DNA of 49,741 bases from an uncultured Holdemania sp. (GCA_904395815.1 CAJFOC010000013.1:1-49741), one strand, 5' to 3'. Shown: positions 9,150-17,740, counted from the first letter of the stretch. A program made the numbers and translations. Notes: generated from the sequence alone by a model not told the origin.

Positions 9150-10037
9150 TCAGCGCTGCTGCCAGTAGCGGATCCGTTCTTTCAGCTGCGCGATCGAAGC
9201 AGTGCAATCCCCTTCAAACCCGGTATCGCCCAGCGCAATATTCGGCTTGGTAGCGCCGTGGTAATCGCTGCCAAACGTGCTGATCAGATCATGCCGGCGG
9301 CAGAACTGCTCATATACCTGCCGCGCCTTCTGGTCATGATAGGAGCTGTACACCTCAAAACCGTCCGCTCCCATCTGCATTAACCGCTGCGCCGGCTGCA
9401 GATCCAGTCCCAGCGTGACCAGAGGATGAGCGACGATGACCGCCCCGCCCCGCTGATGAATCCAGCGGATCACCTGTTCGCTCTGCGGCAGCTTCATCTC
9501 GACATAGCCCCATTTGCCGATCGCCAGCTGATCCCAGTAAAACGCGGCGATCGGATTGCCGCTGAGCTCGCCGTTCTGATAGACCTGCAGTTGCGGATGA
9601 TGGGCGCTTTCCAGTAAAACCCGGGTGATTTCCACATTGGTAAACGGCCTGCCCTGCGCCAGCTGTTCAATGCGCTGCCGGTCCAGACGGACGCCGTAAT
9701 GTTCTTCAACAAGCGCCAGACGCCGCTCTCCCACCCGTTTCAGTTCACTGCGGTAATGTTCAGCCAGACGCGCAAAGTCAGGATGCGTCAGATCGCAGCC
9801 ATACCCCAGCAGATGAACGACGTTATCATCGAAAAAACAGTCGATCTCAATGCCGCTGAGCACCTCGACAGGCTCTGTCTGAGCCAGCTGCTGCAGCTGA
9901 AGCGCGCCGGCAGTTTCGTTGTGGTCTGCCACGGCAATCATCTGCAGTTGTCGCTGCCGGGCCTGCCGCAGGATGTCCTGCGGCGGCTGGGTGCCGTCAA
10001 AACTGGCAGAAGTATGAATATGAAGATCCGCTTTCAT
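9150..10037 (-). CDS. PHP-domain metal-dependent phosphoesterase (TrpH/RnaAM-like)
   Basis: 295 aa. PHP fold proteins hydrolyse phosphodiester or phosphomonoester bonds; the YciV/TrpH branch acts as a 5'-3' exonuclease or nucleotide phosphatase. PHP motifs seen: DLHIHTSASFDG at the very N-terminus, AVADHNE, SGIEID, IVAHP and FGSDYHG near the C-terminus. The frame is open 184 codons further upstream, but that part is the antisense of the next gene; ATG 10037 follows GAAAGGAGAACTT and begins directly with the HxH motif. Divergent from the YggS-like gene. Confidence 0.88.
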   Translation of the reverse strand: MKADLHIHTSASFDGTQPPQDILRQARQRQLQMIAVADHNETAGALQLQQLAQTEPVEVLSGIEIDCFFDDNVVHLLGYGCDLTHPDFARLAEHYRSELKRVGERRLALVEEHYGVRLDRQRIEQLAQGRPFTNVEITRVLLESAHHPQLQVYQNGELSGNPIAAFYWDQLAIGKWGYVEMKLPQSEQVIRWIHQRGGAVIVAHPLVTLGLDLQPAQRLMQMGADGFEVYSSYHDQKARQVYEQFCRRHDLISTFGSDYHGATKPNIALGDTGFEGDCTASIAQLKERIRYWQQR

Positions 10038-10097
10038 AAGTTCTCCTTTCCGCATACCGCAACGTGCTATAATAAAGATCGTGAAAAGAGGGATACC

Positions 10098-10736
10098 ATG
10101 ACAGAAATCTATCACCGCATCCGTTCGAAGTGTCCGCCGGATTGCCGGATTCTGGTCGTTTCCAAACATCGCAGCGTCCGGCAGATTCAGGCTTATTACG
10201 ATCTCGGCGTCCGGGATTTCGGCGAAAACCGCGCTCAGGAACTGCTGGAAAAAGCACCTCAGCTGCCCGCCGATATCCGCTGGAGCTTCATCGGTCATCT
10301 GCAGCGCAACAAGGTTCGCGCCGTGCTGCCCTGGCTGAGCCGGATTCATTCGCTGGATTCGCTGGCCCTGGCCGAAGTCGTTGAGAAAGAAGCGGCCCGC
10401 ATCGAACGCACCATCGAGGTACTGGCTGAATTCAACCTGGCTGAAGAAGCTACCAAAACCGGCATGAGCGCCGATGAGGCGCTGCCCTTCTTCCGTCAGC
10501 TCAGCCGCTTTCCCCATCTGATCCCGCGCGGCATCATGGTGATGGGACCGCATGTTCAAGACGAACAGGCCATCGCCGCCGTTTTCCATCAGGCCCGCAC
10601 GCTTCTGGAACAGCTGCGGCAGAAAACCGGTCTGGATCTGCCGGTCTGTTCGATGGGGATGAGCCAGGACTGGCCGATCGCCTTGAAGGAAGGATCCAAC
10701 GAGCTGCGTCTGGGATCCATTCTGTTTCCCGACTAG
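10098..10736 (+). CDS. YggS/PROSC-family pyridoxal-phosphate homeostasis protein
   Basis: 212 aa, slightly short for the family (about 225-235). Single-domain alanine-racemase-fold PLP carrier involved in vitamin B6 and amino-acid homeostasis. PLP lysine in RILVVSKHR (near residue 20), followed by DFGENRAQELLEK, WSFIGHLQRNK, GIMVMG and the phosphate-binding SMGMSQDW, all typical. ATG 10098 follows AAGAGGGATACC. Its 3' end overlaps the convergent membrane-protein gene by four bases. Confidence 0.93.
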   Translation: MTEIYHRIRSKCPPDCRILVVSKHRSVRQIQAYYDLGVRDFGENRAQELLEKAPQLPADIRWSFIGHLQRNKVRAVLPWLSRIHSLDSLALAEVVEKEAARIERTIEVLAEFNLAEEATKTGMSADEALPFFRQLSRFPHLIPRGIMVMGPHVQDEQAIAAVFHQARTLLEQLRQKTGLDLPVCSMGMSQDWPIALKEGSNELRLGSILFPD

Positions 10737-11083
10737 TCAAAAAACGCCCAGCCGCAATAGACGTATACCATGGCAATCACAAATCCCTGAATGCCCAGGA
10801 AATCAAAAACCGCCTTCAGCTGCGGAAAGACGATGTAGCCCAGATCCCACAGCAGAAAAAACAGCAGCACAAAACAGATGACGAGTTTTTTGAACCACGA
10901 CTCGTCTCTTCTTTTTTTATGAACATGCAGCGCCATGCCAAAGGCAAACAACGCCACCGCCATGGTGATCGTCACGATCAGCGATCGGATCGAACCCGGA
11001 AGATACGTATTGAACAGTCTCACCAGCAAGCCGCTGATCACCATGATCAATACCGGCAGGCCATAACGTCGGTAAAAATTCAT
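10733..11083 (-). CDS. Small membrane protein of unknown function
   Basis: 116 aa with about four hydrophobic segments (residues 9-25, 33-51, 66-83 and 92-112) and a basic stretch HVHKKRRDESWFKK in the middle. I do not recognise the family. ATG 11083 follows AAAGGGAGTGGAACG. Convergent with, and overlapping by four bases, the YggS-like gene; a -10-like TATAAT is present just upstream at 11111-11118. No functional prediction is possible. Confidence 0.7.
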   Translation of the reverse strand: MNFYRRYGLPVLIMVISGLLVRLFNTYLPGSIRSLIVTITMAVALFAFGMALHVHKKRRDESWFKKLVICFVLLFFLLWDLGYIVFPQLKAVFDFLGIQGFVIAMVYVYCGWAFFD

Positions 11084-11217
11084 CGTTCCACTCCCTTTGA
11101 ATTCCGTTCCTTATTATACATGATTCCCCCCGCTGCTGACAAAACAAAAAAACGCGGTCAATCGCCCGCGGCGTTCCACAGGCTTTCCATATTCTGAAAC
11201 AGAAGGAGGAATGCATC

Positions 11218-11793
11218 GTGATACAGATTCTTCTGCTCAGCCTGCTGGTCAGCCTGGACGGATTGTTCTGCGGGCTGACGTTTGCAATCAAAAAGATCAG
11301 GCTTTCCGCAAAAAGGCTGGGTCTGATCTCGTTTTGTCCTTTCCTTATCGTTTCCGCCGTCATGAGCGCAGCCGGGCTGATCGGCCGGCAGCTGAATGAG
11401 GGAGCCATACGGGGACTGAGTTTTGTGCTGTTTTTTATTCTGGCCTATCTGTCGTTGACAGAGGCGCTACGAAAACGGGGAAAGCCTTCCCTGCTGACGC
11501 TGATCCGCAACCCTTCAGCCTCCGATCTGAATCAGGACCGGCAGATCAGCGCAAAAGAGGCTTTGCTGATGGGAATGGCGTTATCGCTGGACAACGCGGT
11601 CATGGGATTGGACTTTGCGCTGCGCAACGCGCCGGTTTTGCCGGTTGCCGCCGGTTTTGCGCTGATCAATTTCACGCTGGTATGGGCAGGCAGCCGCTGC
11701 CGCTGGCCAGCGCGCTGGACCAGACTGGAAAAAGTCAGCGACTATCTGCCGGCGGTGTTGTTTGCACTGCTGGCTTTTCTGCGGCTGAAGTGA
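11218..11793 (+). CDS. YtaF/MntP-like integral membrane protein
   Basis: 191 aa, five or six hydrophobic segments. Two similar halves: LLVSLDGLFCGLTFAIKK at the N-terminus and MALSLDNAVMGLDFALRN in the second half, with a connecting EF-hand-like loop NPSASDLNQDRQISAKEA. This is the layout of YtaF, a sporulation-associated membrane protein related to the MntP manganese exporter. GTG start at 11218 is set by AGGAGG eight bases upstream; an ATG at 11211 is in another frame. The 3' end overlaps the convergent aminotransferase by about 59 bp. Transport function is inferred only from family. Confidence 0.8.
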   Translation: MIQILLLSLLVSLDGLFCGLTFAIKKIRLSAKRLGLISFCPFLIVSAVMSAAGLIGRQLNEGAIRGLSFVLFFILAYLSLTEALRKRGKPSLLTLIRNPSASDLNQDRQISAKEALLMGMALSLDNAVMGLDFALRNAPVLPVAAGFALINFTLVWAGSRCRWPARWTRLEKVSDYLPAVLFALLAFLRLK

Positions 11794-12892
11794 CAAACCG
11801 GACAATCCGTTCTGCAGCCTGTTCCACCTGCGCTCTCTGTCCGCACAGAGAAAGCCGGACATGCCCTGCTCCCCGCTGTCCAAAAAGCGAACCCGGCAAA
11901 ACGGCCACGCCCTGCTTCTGAACCAGCTGCAGCGCAAACTGCCGGTCATCCGCCATGCAGCGGCGGATATCGGGAAACAGATAGAATCCGCCCTGAACCT
12001 CCGGACATCTCAGACCGCAGCAGGTCAGCGCCGACGTCATTACCCGGACATTGTCCGCGATCTGCTCCCTCAGCGGCTCCGGATCCTGCCGCAGCGCCGC
12101 CAGCGCTCCATACTGGGCAAAACTGCATACGCCGGAAACCAGCGCCTGATGAACGGGAACTAACCGCTTTATCACGCTGACATCCCCGCACAGCCAGCCC
12201 ACCCGCCAGCCGGTCATCGCCCACGGCTTGGAAAAGCTGTTGATCAGAATCAGACGATCGCGAAACGGGCGCAGTACAGCCAGAGCACTTTCCCGCTGAG
12301 ACAGTTCTTCATAGACAACATCGACGATCAGAAACAGATCATGCCGCCAAGCCAGCTGACCGATCCGAAACAGACGCCGCGGCTCGATCATCTGACCGGT
12401 CGGATTGGCGGGAACATTCAGAATCAGCGCCCGGGTATGGGGCTGAATCCGCCGCTGCATCGCTTCACAATCCGGCTGAAAGTCCGCGCTTTGCGGACAG
12501 ACGACCGCCAGGGCGGAGGCGGTTTTCAGCGCGCTGAGATAACCGGGATAGCATGGATCCTGCACCAGCACCTCTTCCCCGCTTTTCAGCAATCCCAGAC
12601 AACAAAGCGCCAGCGCTTCCTGAGCGCCATTGGTAACGATAATCTGTTCCGGCACCACCGGCCAGCCGCGCCGCTGCTGTTCCCACTTTGCCAGCGCCTG
12701 ACGCAGCGGGTCGATTCCCGCCGCTGGCGGATAATGCGTCTTTCCCTGACGCAGCGCCTCGATCGCCGCATCGCAGATCGGCCCGGCCGTTGCCTGCGGC
12801 ATCTGCCCCAGCGTCAGCTCGATATCCGGATGAAACTGTCTTAACAAAGCTGTCCAGCGCCGAATCGGGCTGGATGTGCCGCATGCTGACAT
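11735..12892 (-). CDS. Class I/II PLP-dependent aminotransferase
   Basis: 385 aa fold-type I aminotransferase. Substrate-orienting N-terminus, cofactor region TNGAQEALALCC, NVPANPTGQ, DVVYEEL, and the Schiff-base lysine in INSFSKPWAMTGWRVGWLCG. Resembles the AspC/MalY/YbdL-like group; the amino acid used cannot be read from the sequence. The ATG at 12892 is preferred to 12910 because AAAGGGGG lies seven bases before it. Divergently arranged with a second aminotransferase (12992) and overlapping the end of the YtaF-like gene. Confidence 0.9.
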   Translation of the reverse strand: MSACGTSSPIRRWTALLRQFHPDIELTLGQMPQATAGPICDAAIEALRQGKTHYPPAAGIDPLRQALAKWEQQRRGWPVVPEQIIVTNGAQEALALCCLGLLKSGEEVLVQDPCYPGYLSALKTASALAVVCPQSADFQPDCEAMQRRIQPHTRALILNVPANPTGQMIEPRRLFRIGQLAWRHDLFLIVDVVYEELSQRESALAVLRPFRDRLILINSFSKPWAMTGWRVGWLCGDVSVIKRLVPVHQALVSGVCSFAQYGALAALRQDPEPLREQIADNVRVMTSALTCCGLRCPEVQGGFYLFPDIRRCMADDRQFALQLVQKQGVAVLPGSLFGQRGAGHVRLSLCGQRAQVEQAAERIVRFVTSAAEKPAVQTTPPADSR

Positions 12893-12929
12893 CTCATCGC
12901 CCCCTTTCATTGCATTGTATGCGCAGTCA

Positions 12930-12959
12930 TTGCCTCAGACCGTCCATTTCGGGTATAAT
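12930..12959 (+). promoter_or_regulatory. Promoter for the plus-strand aminotransferase
   Basis: TTGCCT (12930-12935), 18-bp spacer, TATAAT (12954-12959), about 33 bases upstream of the start codon at 12992. Confidence 0.6.
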
Positions 12960-12991
12960 CAGATCAGAGATCAAGGAAAGAAGATGATGTC

Positions 12992-14227
12992 ATGTCGTTT
13001 ATGAAACACACTGCCGATCTGCGTCCAATTGAAGATACGGTATTTGCCGTGGTCGCCATGGCCAAGCAGGACATCGCCGCTCATGGCGCCGATCGGGTCG
13101 TCGACGCGACGATCGGTTCCCTGGCTGACGAACAGGGGGAACTGATCGCCTACCATTCCGTTTTCGATCATTACGACCACATCCCACCGCAAATCAAGGC
13201 TGCCTATGCCGCCAGCTTTACCGGTAATCCTGAATACCGCCGTCTTGTCCGCCAGTGGGTGCTGCCATCCCAGCCGCTGCCGCTGGCCTGCAGTGTCATT
13301 GCGACGCCGGGAGGAACCGGAGCGGTCAACATGACGATCACCAGCGTCCTGGAGCCGGGACAGACGCTGATCCTGCCGCAGATCGCCTGGGGTTCCTACA
13401 GTCTGATGGCCGCCCAGGCCGGATGCAGCACGCGCAGCTACACAATGTTTGATCACGATCATTTCAACCTGGACAGTTTCCGTCAGGTCTGTACGGAAGT
13501 CATGGCGCAGCAGGGCCGGGTACTGGCCGTCATCAACGATCCATGCCACAATCCAACCGGCTATTCGATGAGCCTGGCGGAATGGGAGGCGGTCGTGGAC
13601 TTTCTCAACGAGCTGAGCCGGCAAGGTCCGTGCGTCATCCTCAACGACATTGCCTATATCGACTACAGCTACCGCCAGAAAGCCAGCCGCGATTACATGC
13701 GCTGTTTCAGCCGGCTCAATGAAGGGGTGCTGGTTGTGATTGCCTTCAGCTGTTCCAAGACGCTGACCTCCTATGGTCTGCGCTGCGGCGCGGCGGTGGC
13801 GTTGGGAAAAGAGCAGCAGGCGGTACGGCAGACAGAAATCGTCTTCGAAAAGATGGCCCGCGCCACCTGGAGCAACATTCCCAACGCCGCAATGGAAAAT
13901 TTCAGCTGGGTTGTCAGCGAGAACCGCACCGCCTTTGAAGCGGAAAAGCAGGCGGCAATCGATCTGCTGCAAAAGCGCAGCGCGCTGTTTCTGAAGCAGG
14001 CCCGCCAGTGTTCACTGCCGCTTTACCCTTATCACGAAGGCTTCTTCATCACGATGGCGCTGCCTGACAACGCCATCCGCGACCGGCTGCATCAGGCGCT
14101 GATCGATCAGCACATCTACACCGTCAAGGTCAACCTCGGCCTGCGCATCGCCATCTGTTCGCTGAGCATGGCCAAAATCCAGGGACTGCCGCAGCGACTC
14201 TGCCAGATCCTGCAGGCAACCGGCTGA
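12992..14227 (+). CDS. Class I aminotransferase, aromatic/aspartate type
   Basis: 411 aa fold-type I aminotransferase. Motifs: TPGGTGAVNMTITSVLEPG, NDPCHNPTGYSMS, NDIAYIDYSY and the PLP lysine in FSCSKTLTSYGLRCG. The ordering and spacing fit the AspC/TyrB-like subgroup rather than the MalY subgroup; the substrate is not determined. ATG 12992 follows AAGGAAAGAAGATGATGTC. Divergent from the other aminotransferase gene with 99 bases between them and followed by its own terminator, hence monocistronic. Confidence 0.9.
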   Translation: MSFMKHTADLRPIEDTVFAVVAMAKQDIAAHGADRVVDATIGSLADEQGELIAYHSVFDHYDHIPPQIKAAYAASFTGNPEYRRLVRQWVLPSQPLPLACSVIATPGGTGAVNMTITSVLEPGQTLILPQIAWGSYSLMAAQAGCSTRSYTMFDHDHFNLDSFRQVCTEVMAQQGRVLAVINDPCHNPTGYSMSLAEWEAVVDFLNELSRQGPCVILNDIAYIDYSYRQKASRDYMRCFSRLNEGVLVVIAFSCSKTLTSYGLRCGAAVALGKEQQAVRQTEIVFEKMARATWSNIPNAAMENFSWVVSENRTAFEAEKQAAIDLLQKRSALFLKQARQCSLPLYPYHEGFFITMALPDNAIRDRLHQALIDQHIYTVKVNLGLRIAICSLSMAKIQGLPQRLCQILQATG

Positions 14228-14240
14228 TCCATCTTGCCCG

Positions 14241-14263
14241 CCGCTCTTCGGAGCGGTTTTTTT
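14241..14263 (+). terminator. Terminator of the aminotransferase gene
   Basis: CCGCTC-TTCG-GAGCGG tetraloop hairpin followed by seven T, 13 bases past the stop codon. Confidence 0.93.
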
Positions 14264-14310
14264 GTGTTCAGCAAGTATTAACATCGTTTTTTTATTTTTT
14301 GAATTTAAAA

Positions 14311-14345
14311 TCAATATTTTTAATCATAGACTCAATATTTTTAAT
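14311..14345 (+). repeat. Two exact 14-bp direct repeats upstream of the MFS promoter
   Basis: TCAATATTTTTAAT occurs at 14311-14324 and again at 14332-14345, a 21-bp period (two helix turns). The second copy abuts the -35 box at 14345, as expected for a tandem activator or repressor site. Confidence 0.7.
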
Positions 14346-14373
14346 TGACATGAACAGATAATGAGCATATCAT
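14345..14373 (+). promoter_or_regulatory. Promoter of the MFS exporter gene
   Basis: Consensus -35 TTGACA (14345-14350), 17-bp spacer, -10 TATCAT (14368-14373); the transcript would start about 15-20 bases before the start codon. Confidence 0.75.
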
Positions 14374-14396
14374 AAGATCAACAAGAGGTGATGACC

Positions 14397-15641
14397 ATGA
14401 CCATTCAACGACCGATGAAGCTCTGGAACAAAAACTTTATCCTGCTGTGGCAGGGAACGTTGTTTTCCACCTTCGGCGATGTCCTGTACAGCATCTGTAT
14501 CGGCTACTGGGTTTACGAACAGACCGGCTCCACCGCGCTGATGGGGCTGCTCAGCAGCATCTCCATGTTTGTTACGATGGTGCTGGGCCCGTTATGCGGC
14601 GCGATCATCGACCGCAGTCAGCGCAGATGGATCATCGTCGGCGCCGATTTCATCCGCGGCGTCATGATGATCGTACTGGGATTGTTTGCGCTGAACCAGC
14701 ATATGGAAGTCTGGATGGTTCTGACCACCGCCCTGGTCGCCGCCCTGTGCAACGCGTTTTTCTCCCCGTGTTCGATGACGGTGCTGAGCGATCTGGTAGC
14801 GCCGAGCGATCTTGTCCGCGCCCAATCGCTGTTCAACGGTTCCCGCTCGCTGTTTTCCATCTTCGGCAAGGGACTCAGCGGTGCGATCATCGCTTTCTGC
14901 GGCGTTCCGCTGGTGATCCTGCTCAATGGTATCTCCCTGCTGATTTCCGCTTTCACCGAAATTTTCATCACCGTGCCGCCAGCCCCCAAAACCGGTATGC
15001 CGATTCAGTGGCAAGCGCTGTTAGACGATCTGAAGGAAGGCGCGCGGTTTGTTTTCAGCGACTCCTGTCTGCGGCTGATCGCGATCATCGCGCTGGCTGC
15101 CAACTTCTTCGGCTCCGGCATGAGTTCGGTCATGCTGCCGTTCTGTCTGAGCCGTCATCTTGATCTGACTCAATACGGTCTGTTGCTGTCCATCCAGTCG
15201 GTCGCGGCGCTGGCAGGAACCTTTCTGATCGGTCTGATCCGGCTCAAGCCGGAAATCCGAACCGCAATCATGATCGCAGCCTTTCCACTGAGCTCTCTGT
15301 TGTCCGCGATTTTCTATGCCATGACCCACTTCTTTTCCCTGGCGCTGTTCTTTCTGCTGTTCGGCTTCTGCAACGCCATTGCCAACGCCATTTTGAACGC
15401 CTCGATGATGCTGGTTATCCCCCGCAGTCAGCGAGCCACGATCACCGGCTTCATCACCACCGCCTCCTGCGGCGGTCAGGCGTTCTCTTCGCTGATCTTT
15501 GGTTTTCTGGCTGAATTTATCGATCTGGGTCTTTTGGGAATCCTCTCCAGTCTGATCTCGATCCTGCCCTTTGCCCTGTTGTGGATCTACCCGCAGATTC
15601 GCCAGCGTTTTATTCAGGCGGAACTCAATCCGCAAACCTGA
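14397..15641 (+). CDS. MFS transporter, probable drug/macrolide-type efflux protein
   Basis: About 414 aa with twelve hydrophobic segments. The N-terminal pattern NKNFILLWQGTLFSTFGD, and GAIIDRSQRRWIIVGADFIRG as the loop 2-3 MFS motif, fit the MFS_3/MefA-like subgroup of exporters. Start chosen at ATG 14397 because AAGAGGTG lies about eight bases before it; ATG 14391 is the alternative. Single gene with a consensus promoter and 14-bp direct repeats upstream, so expression is probably controlled by a dedicated regulator located elsewhere. The substrate is unknown. Confidence 0.88.
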   Translation: MTIQRPMKLWNKNFILLWQGTLFSTFGDVLYSICIGYWVYEQTGSTALMGLLSSISMFVTMVLGPLCGAIIDRSQRRWIIVGADFIRGVMMIVLGLFALNQHMEVWMVLTTALVAALCNAFFSPCSMTVLSDLVAPSDLVRAQSLFNGSRSLFSIFGKGLSGAIIAFCGVPLVILLNGISLLISAFTEIFITVPPAPKTGMPIQWQALLDDLKEGARFVFSDSCLRLIAIIALAANFFGSGMSSVMLPFCLSRHLDLTQYGLLLSIQSVAALAGTFLIGLIRLKPEIRTAIMIAAFPLSSLLSAIFYAMTHFFSLALFFLLFGFCNAIANAILNASMMLVIPRSQRATITGFITTASCGGQAFSSLIFGFLAEFIDLGLLGILSSLISILPFALLWIYPQIRQRFIQAELNPQT

Positions 15642-15690
15642 CGCGCTCCAATCCGCCAGCCTGCTCCTTTTGCCTCATCCCGTCATTGTA

Positions 15691-15739
15691 AGAAAAACTG
15701 CGATGATTTCGCCTGACCGGCTCTCATCGCAGTTTTTCT
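15691..15739. terminator. Bidirectional terminator between MFS gene and peptide-binding gene 3
   Basis: Perfect 16-bp inverted repeat (AGAAAAACTGCGATGA with TCATCGCAGTTTTTCT), giving a T-run on either strand, between convergent genes. Confidence 0.9.
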
Positions 15740-15753
15740 GTCTTTTTGCATTT

Positions 15754-17343
15754 TTACTGTTCAATCCAGACTTTGGAGAATTCATTGGTTCCTAACGTCG
15801 CGGACATTTCCGTTGACAGCGGATGACCGTGAATGGTCGCCTTGACCGGATAGCTGTAGATTTCATCCGTCACGATCACCATCGGCAGATCCCGCTTCAT
15901 GATTTCCTGAATTTGGCGGTAAACGTCGCCGCGCTGCTGCGTATCGGACACCGCAACCGCCTGTTTCAGCAGTTCATCCACCTGCGGATTGCTGTAGCGG
16001 CTGATGTTGAGCGAACCGTCAGAACCGATGCGGTTTTCAATCGCGCTGGCATCCGGGCCCTGTGAACCGGAGTTCAGCGCCATGTCAAAGTCGTAATTAT
16101 CCAGCACCTTGGTCTGGAAGTTGGCGATTTCGGTGATATTGAGCTTGACGTCGATGCCGATCTCTTTCAGCTGCGCCTGGATGACCGTCGCGGTATCCTT
16201 GAAGTTGCCGCTTTCAAACGTATCCAGCGTACAGGAGAAATAGAAGCCGTTTTCATCCCGGGTATACCCGGCTTCCTGCAGCAACTGCTCCGCCCGTTCA
16301 CGATCCATTTCCGGAATCGTCGCCGTCTCGCTCATCGCCCAGTCAAAGACCGGCGTCATGTAGGTAGTTGGCACCTTGCCGATTCCCTTGGCCGCCTTGT
16401 CAAGAATTTCCTGCCGGTTCAGCGCCAGATCGACCGCTTCCCGCACCCGCACATCGGCAAACGGGCCTTCGGTCAGATTGAAGGAAAGATAAGCCCGGCC
16501 GGTAGAGACGTATTGATAGACATTGTAATTCGGATTCTGCATCAGCGCGGCGATTTCCGAGGACGGACAGCCGCTGAGAATATCGTCAATTTCCCCGTTC
16601 ATCCAGGCCTGGAATGCGGTCGTTGCATCCGGAATGATCGAAATGATCAGCTCATCCACATACGGCGCGCCGTCGAAATAATCTTCGTTGCGCTCCATTC
16701 GGATCGCCACGCCCTTCTCATAGGAAACAAACTTGAACGGTCCGGTTCCCACCGGCTGGAAATTGGCCGGATTTTCAGACCAGTCGTATTCTTCTGTGTC
16801 GTAGATATGGGCCGGCAGAATGAAGGTTCCAAGCCAGGCAATGGAAGCGATGATGCCGGAATTCGGCTCCGACAGATGGAACACCGCCGTGTAGTCATCC
16901 GGACAGGTGATTTCGCTGAGCTGTTTGAAGCTGTTGGACTGATACCCGTCCGTACGGATGTGATCAAAAGTCCACTTCACATCCCGCGAGGTAAACGGTT
17001 CGCCATCATGCCAGGTCACATCCTGACGCAGATGGAACGTCAGCGTCAGGCCGTCGTCGCTGAACTCCCAGCTTTCTGCCAGATCGCCGACAATTTCATT
17101 GGAAATCGTCTGTTTGACAAGACGGTTGAACAGATTCTGATACGCGACGACGCCCCAGTCGTCCACCCGCAGATCAGGATTGAAGCTGTACGGATCGCCG
17201 GCCCCGCGGACGATATACGTACCGCCCTGCTGCGGCTGATCGACAGCGGCACTGCCGGATGGCTGATCTTCCGCCGGCGCCGCGCAGCTGGCCATCATCA
17301 GGCAAGCGATCAGCGTCAGGATGATTTTTCTGAATTTTCTCAT
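15754..17343 (-). CDS. Peptide ABC transporter substrate-binding lipoprotein (SBP family 5), copy 3, T-box controlled
   Basis: 529-aa OppA/DppA-family lipoprotein with signal peptide and lipobox MASC (Cys near residue 20). Closely related to the two copies at the start of the window (shared LTLTFHLRQDVTWHDGEPF, a similar C-terminus NEFSKVWIEQ, compare NEFTRIWIEQ in copy 2). ATG 17343 follows AAGGAGAGAGAGGGCT. It has no permease genes beside it and presumably feeds the opp permease at 5-9 kb. Unlike the other copies it lies downstream of a T-box leader, so its synthesis should rise when a specific tRNA (probably leucine) is uncharged. Confidence 0.94.
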   Translation of the reverse strand: MRKFRKIILTLIACLMMASCAAPAEDQPSGSAAVDQPQQGGTYIVRGAGDPYSFNPDLRVDDWGVVAYQNLFNRLVKQTISNEIVGDLAESWEFSDDGLTLTFHLRQDVTWHDGEPFTSRDVKWTFDHIRTDGYQSNSFKQLSEITCPDDYTAVFHLSEPNSGIIASIAWLGTFILPAHIYDTEEYDWSENPANFQPVGTGPFKFVSYEKGVAIRMERNEDYFDGAPYVDELIISIIPDATTAFQAWMNGEIDDILSGCPSSEIAALMQNPNYNVYQYVSTGRAYLSFNLTEGPFADVRVREAVDLALNRQEILDKAAKGIGKVPTTYMTPVFDWAMSETATIPEMDRERAEQLLQEAGYTRDENGFYFSCTLDTFESGNFKDTATVIQAQLKEIGIDVKLNITEIANFQTKVLDNYDFDMALNSGSQGPDASAIENRIGSDGSLNISRYSNPQVDELLKQAVAVSDTQQRGDVYRQIQEIMKRDLPMVIVTDEIYSYPVKATIHGHPLSTEMSATLGTNEFSKVWIEQ

Positions 17344-17376
17344 AGCCCTCTCTCTCCTTATGTTTTCTTTTTTTCA

Positions 17377-17433
17377 TCAGGCTGCCGCCGTCAGCGTCAT
17401 GGAAACCCCGGCTGTTTCGACACCTTGTTTCAC
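17377..17433 (-). CDS. Possible 18-codon ORF between T-box and lipoprotein gene
   Basis: GTG-initiated ORF (MKQGVETAGVSMTLTAAA) with AAAGGGGG eight bases upstream, ending in two tandem stop codons, inside the read-through transcript of the T-box. It may be spurious or a short leader peptide; only one Leu codon, so it is not a classical attenuator peptide. Confidence 0.25.
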   Translation of the reverse strand: MKQGVETAGVSMTLTAAA

Positions 17434-17453
17434 ACTCTCATCCCCCTTTAAGC

Positions 17454-17740
17454 ACAAAAAATCCGTCTTCTGCTCAGAAGACGGATCATAACCCGCGGTA
17501 CCACTCCCATTACCCCTCTTTCAGGGATCACTCTACGGCATCGTCCTTTGGCCTTTACGGCCAGGAGAATGCTCTTTTCTGTAACGGGAATTCCCGGCTA
17601 TCCTACTCGCTTGCGCTTTCAGTTCGCTGCTAACAGGCCAGTTGTCCCGGGGCGCTGCACTGCCTTGCACCCTGCGGCAGCTCTCTGTATGCAGCGGATT
17701 CCCGTTTCTTACCCCTGATCTCGGCATTTGTGCTGTGATG
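17454..17740 (-). promoter_or_regulatory. T-box riboswitch, leucine specifier inferred
   Basis: On the minus strand the T-box core TGGTACCGCGG (17493-17503) is followed by a strong terminator (12-bp stem 17461-17486, then T-run). Upstream, stem I is visible: CGCTGCA pairs with TGCAGCG around an AGAGAG bulge and a CTGCC/GGCAG apical stem with GGTG. In the lower internal loop the 3' strand reads ACAA-CTG-G before the closing CCTG, which fits specifier CUG (17639-17641, Leu) followed by a purine. The T of TGGT predicts discriminator A, as in tRNA-Leu, and argues against the overlapping UGG (Trp) reading. Function: antitermination of the peptide-binding gene at 17343 by uncharged tRNA. Confidence 0.93.

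Noticed and set aside
12971-13972. 333-codon minus-strand frame opposite the second aminotransferase
   Set aside because: Shadow; the plus-strand gene has complete aminotransferase motifs and promoter.
17453-17740. Trp (UGG) reading of the T-box specifier
   Set aside because: The base after UGG would be a pyrimidine inside the closing stem, and the TGGT element predicts discriminator A rather than the G of tRNA-Trp.
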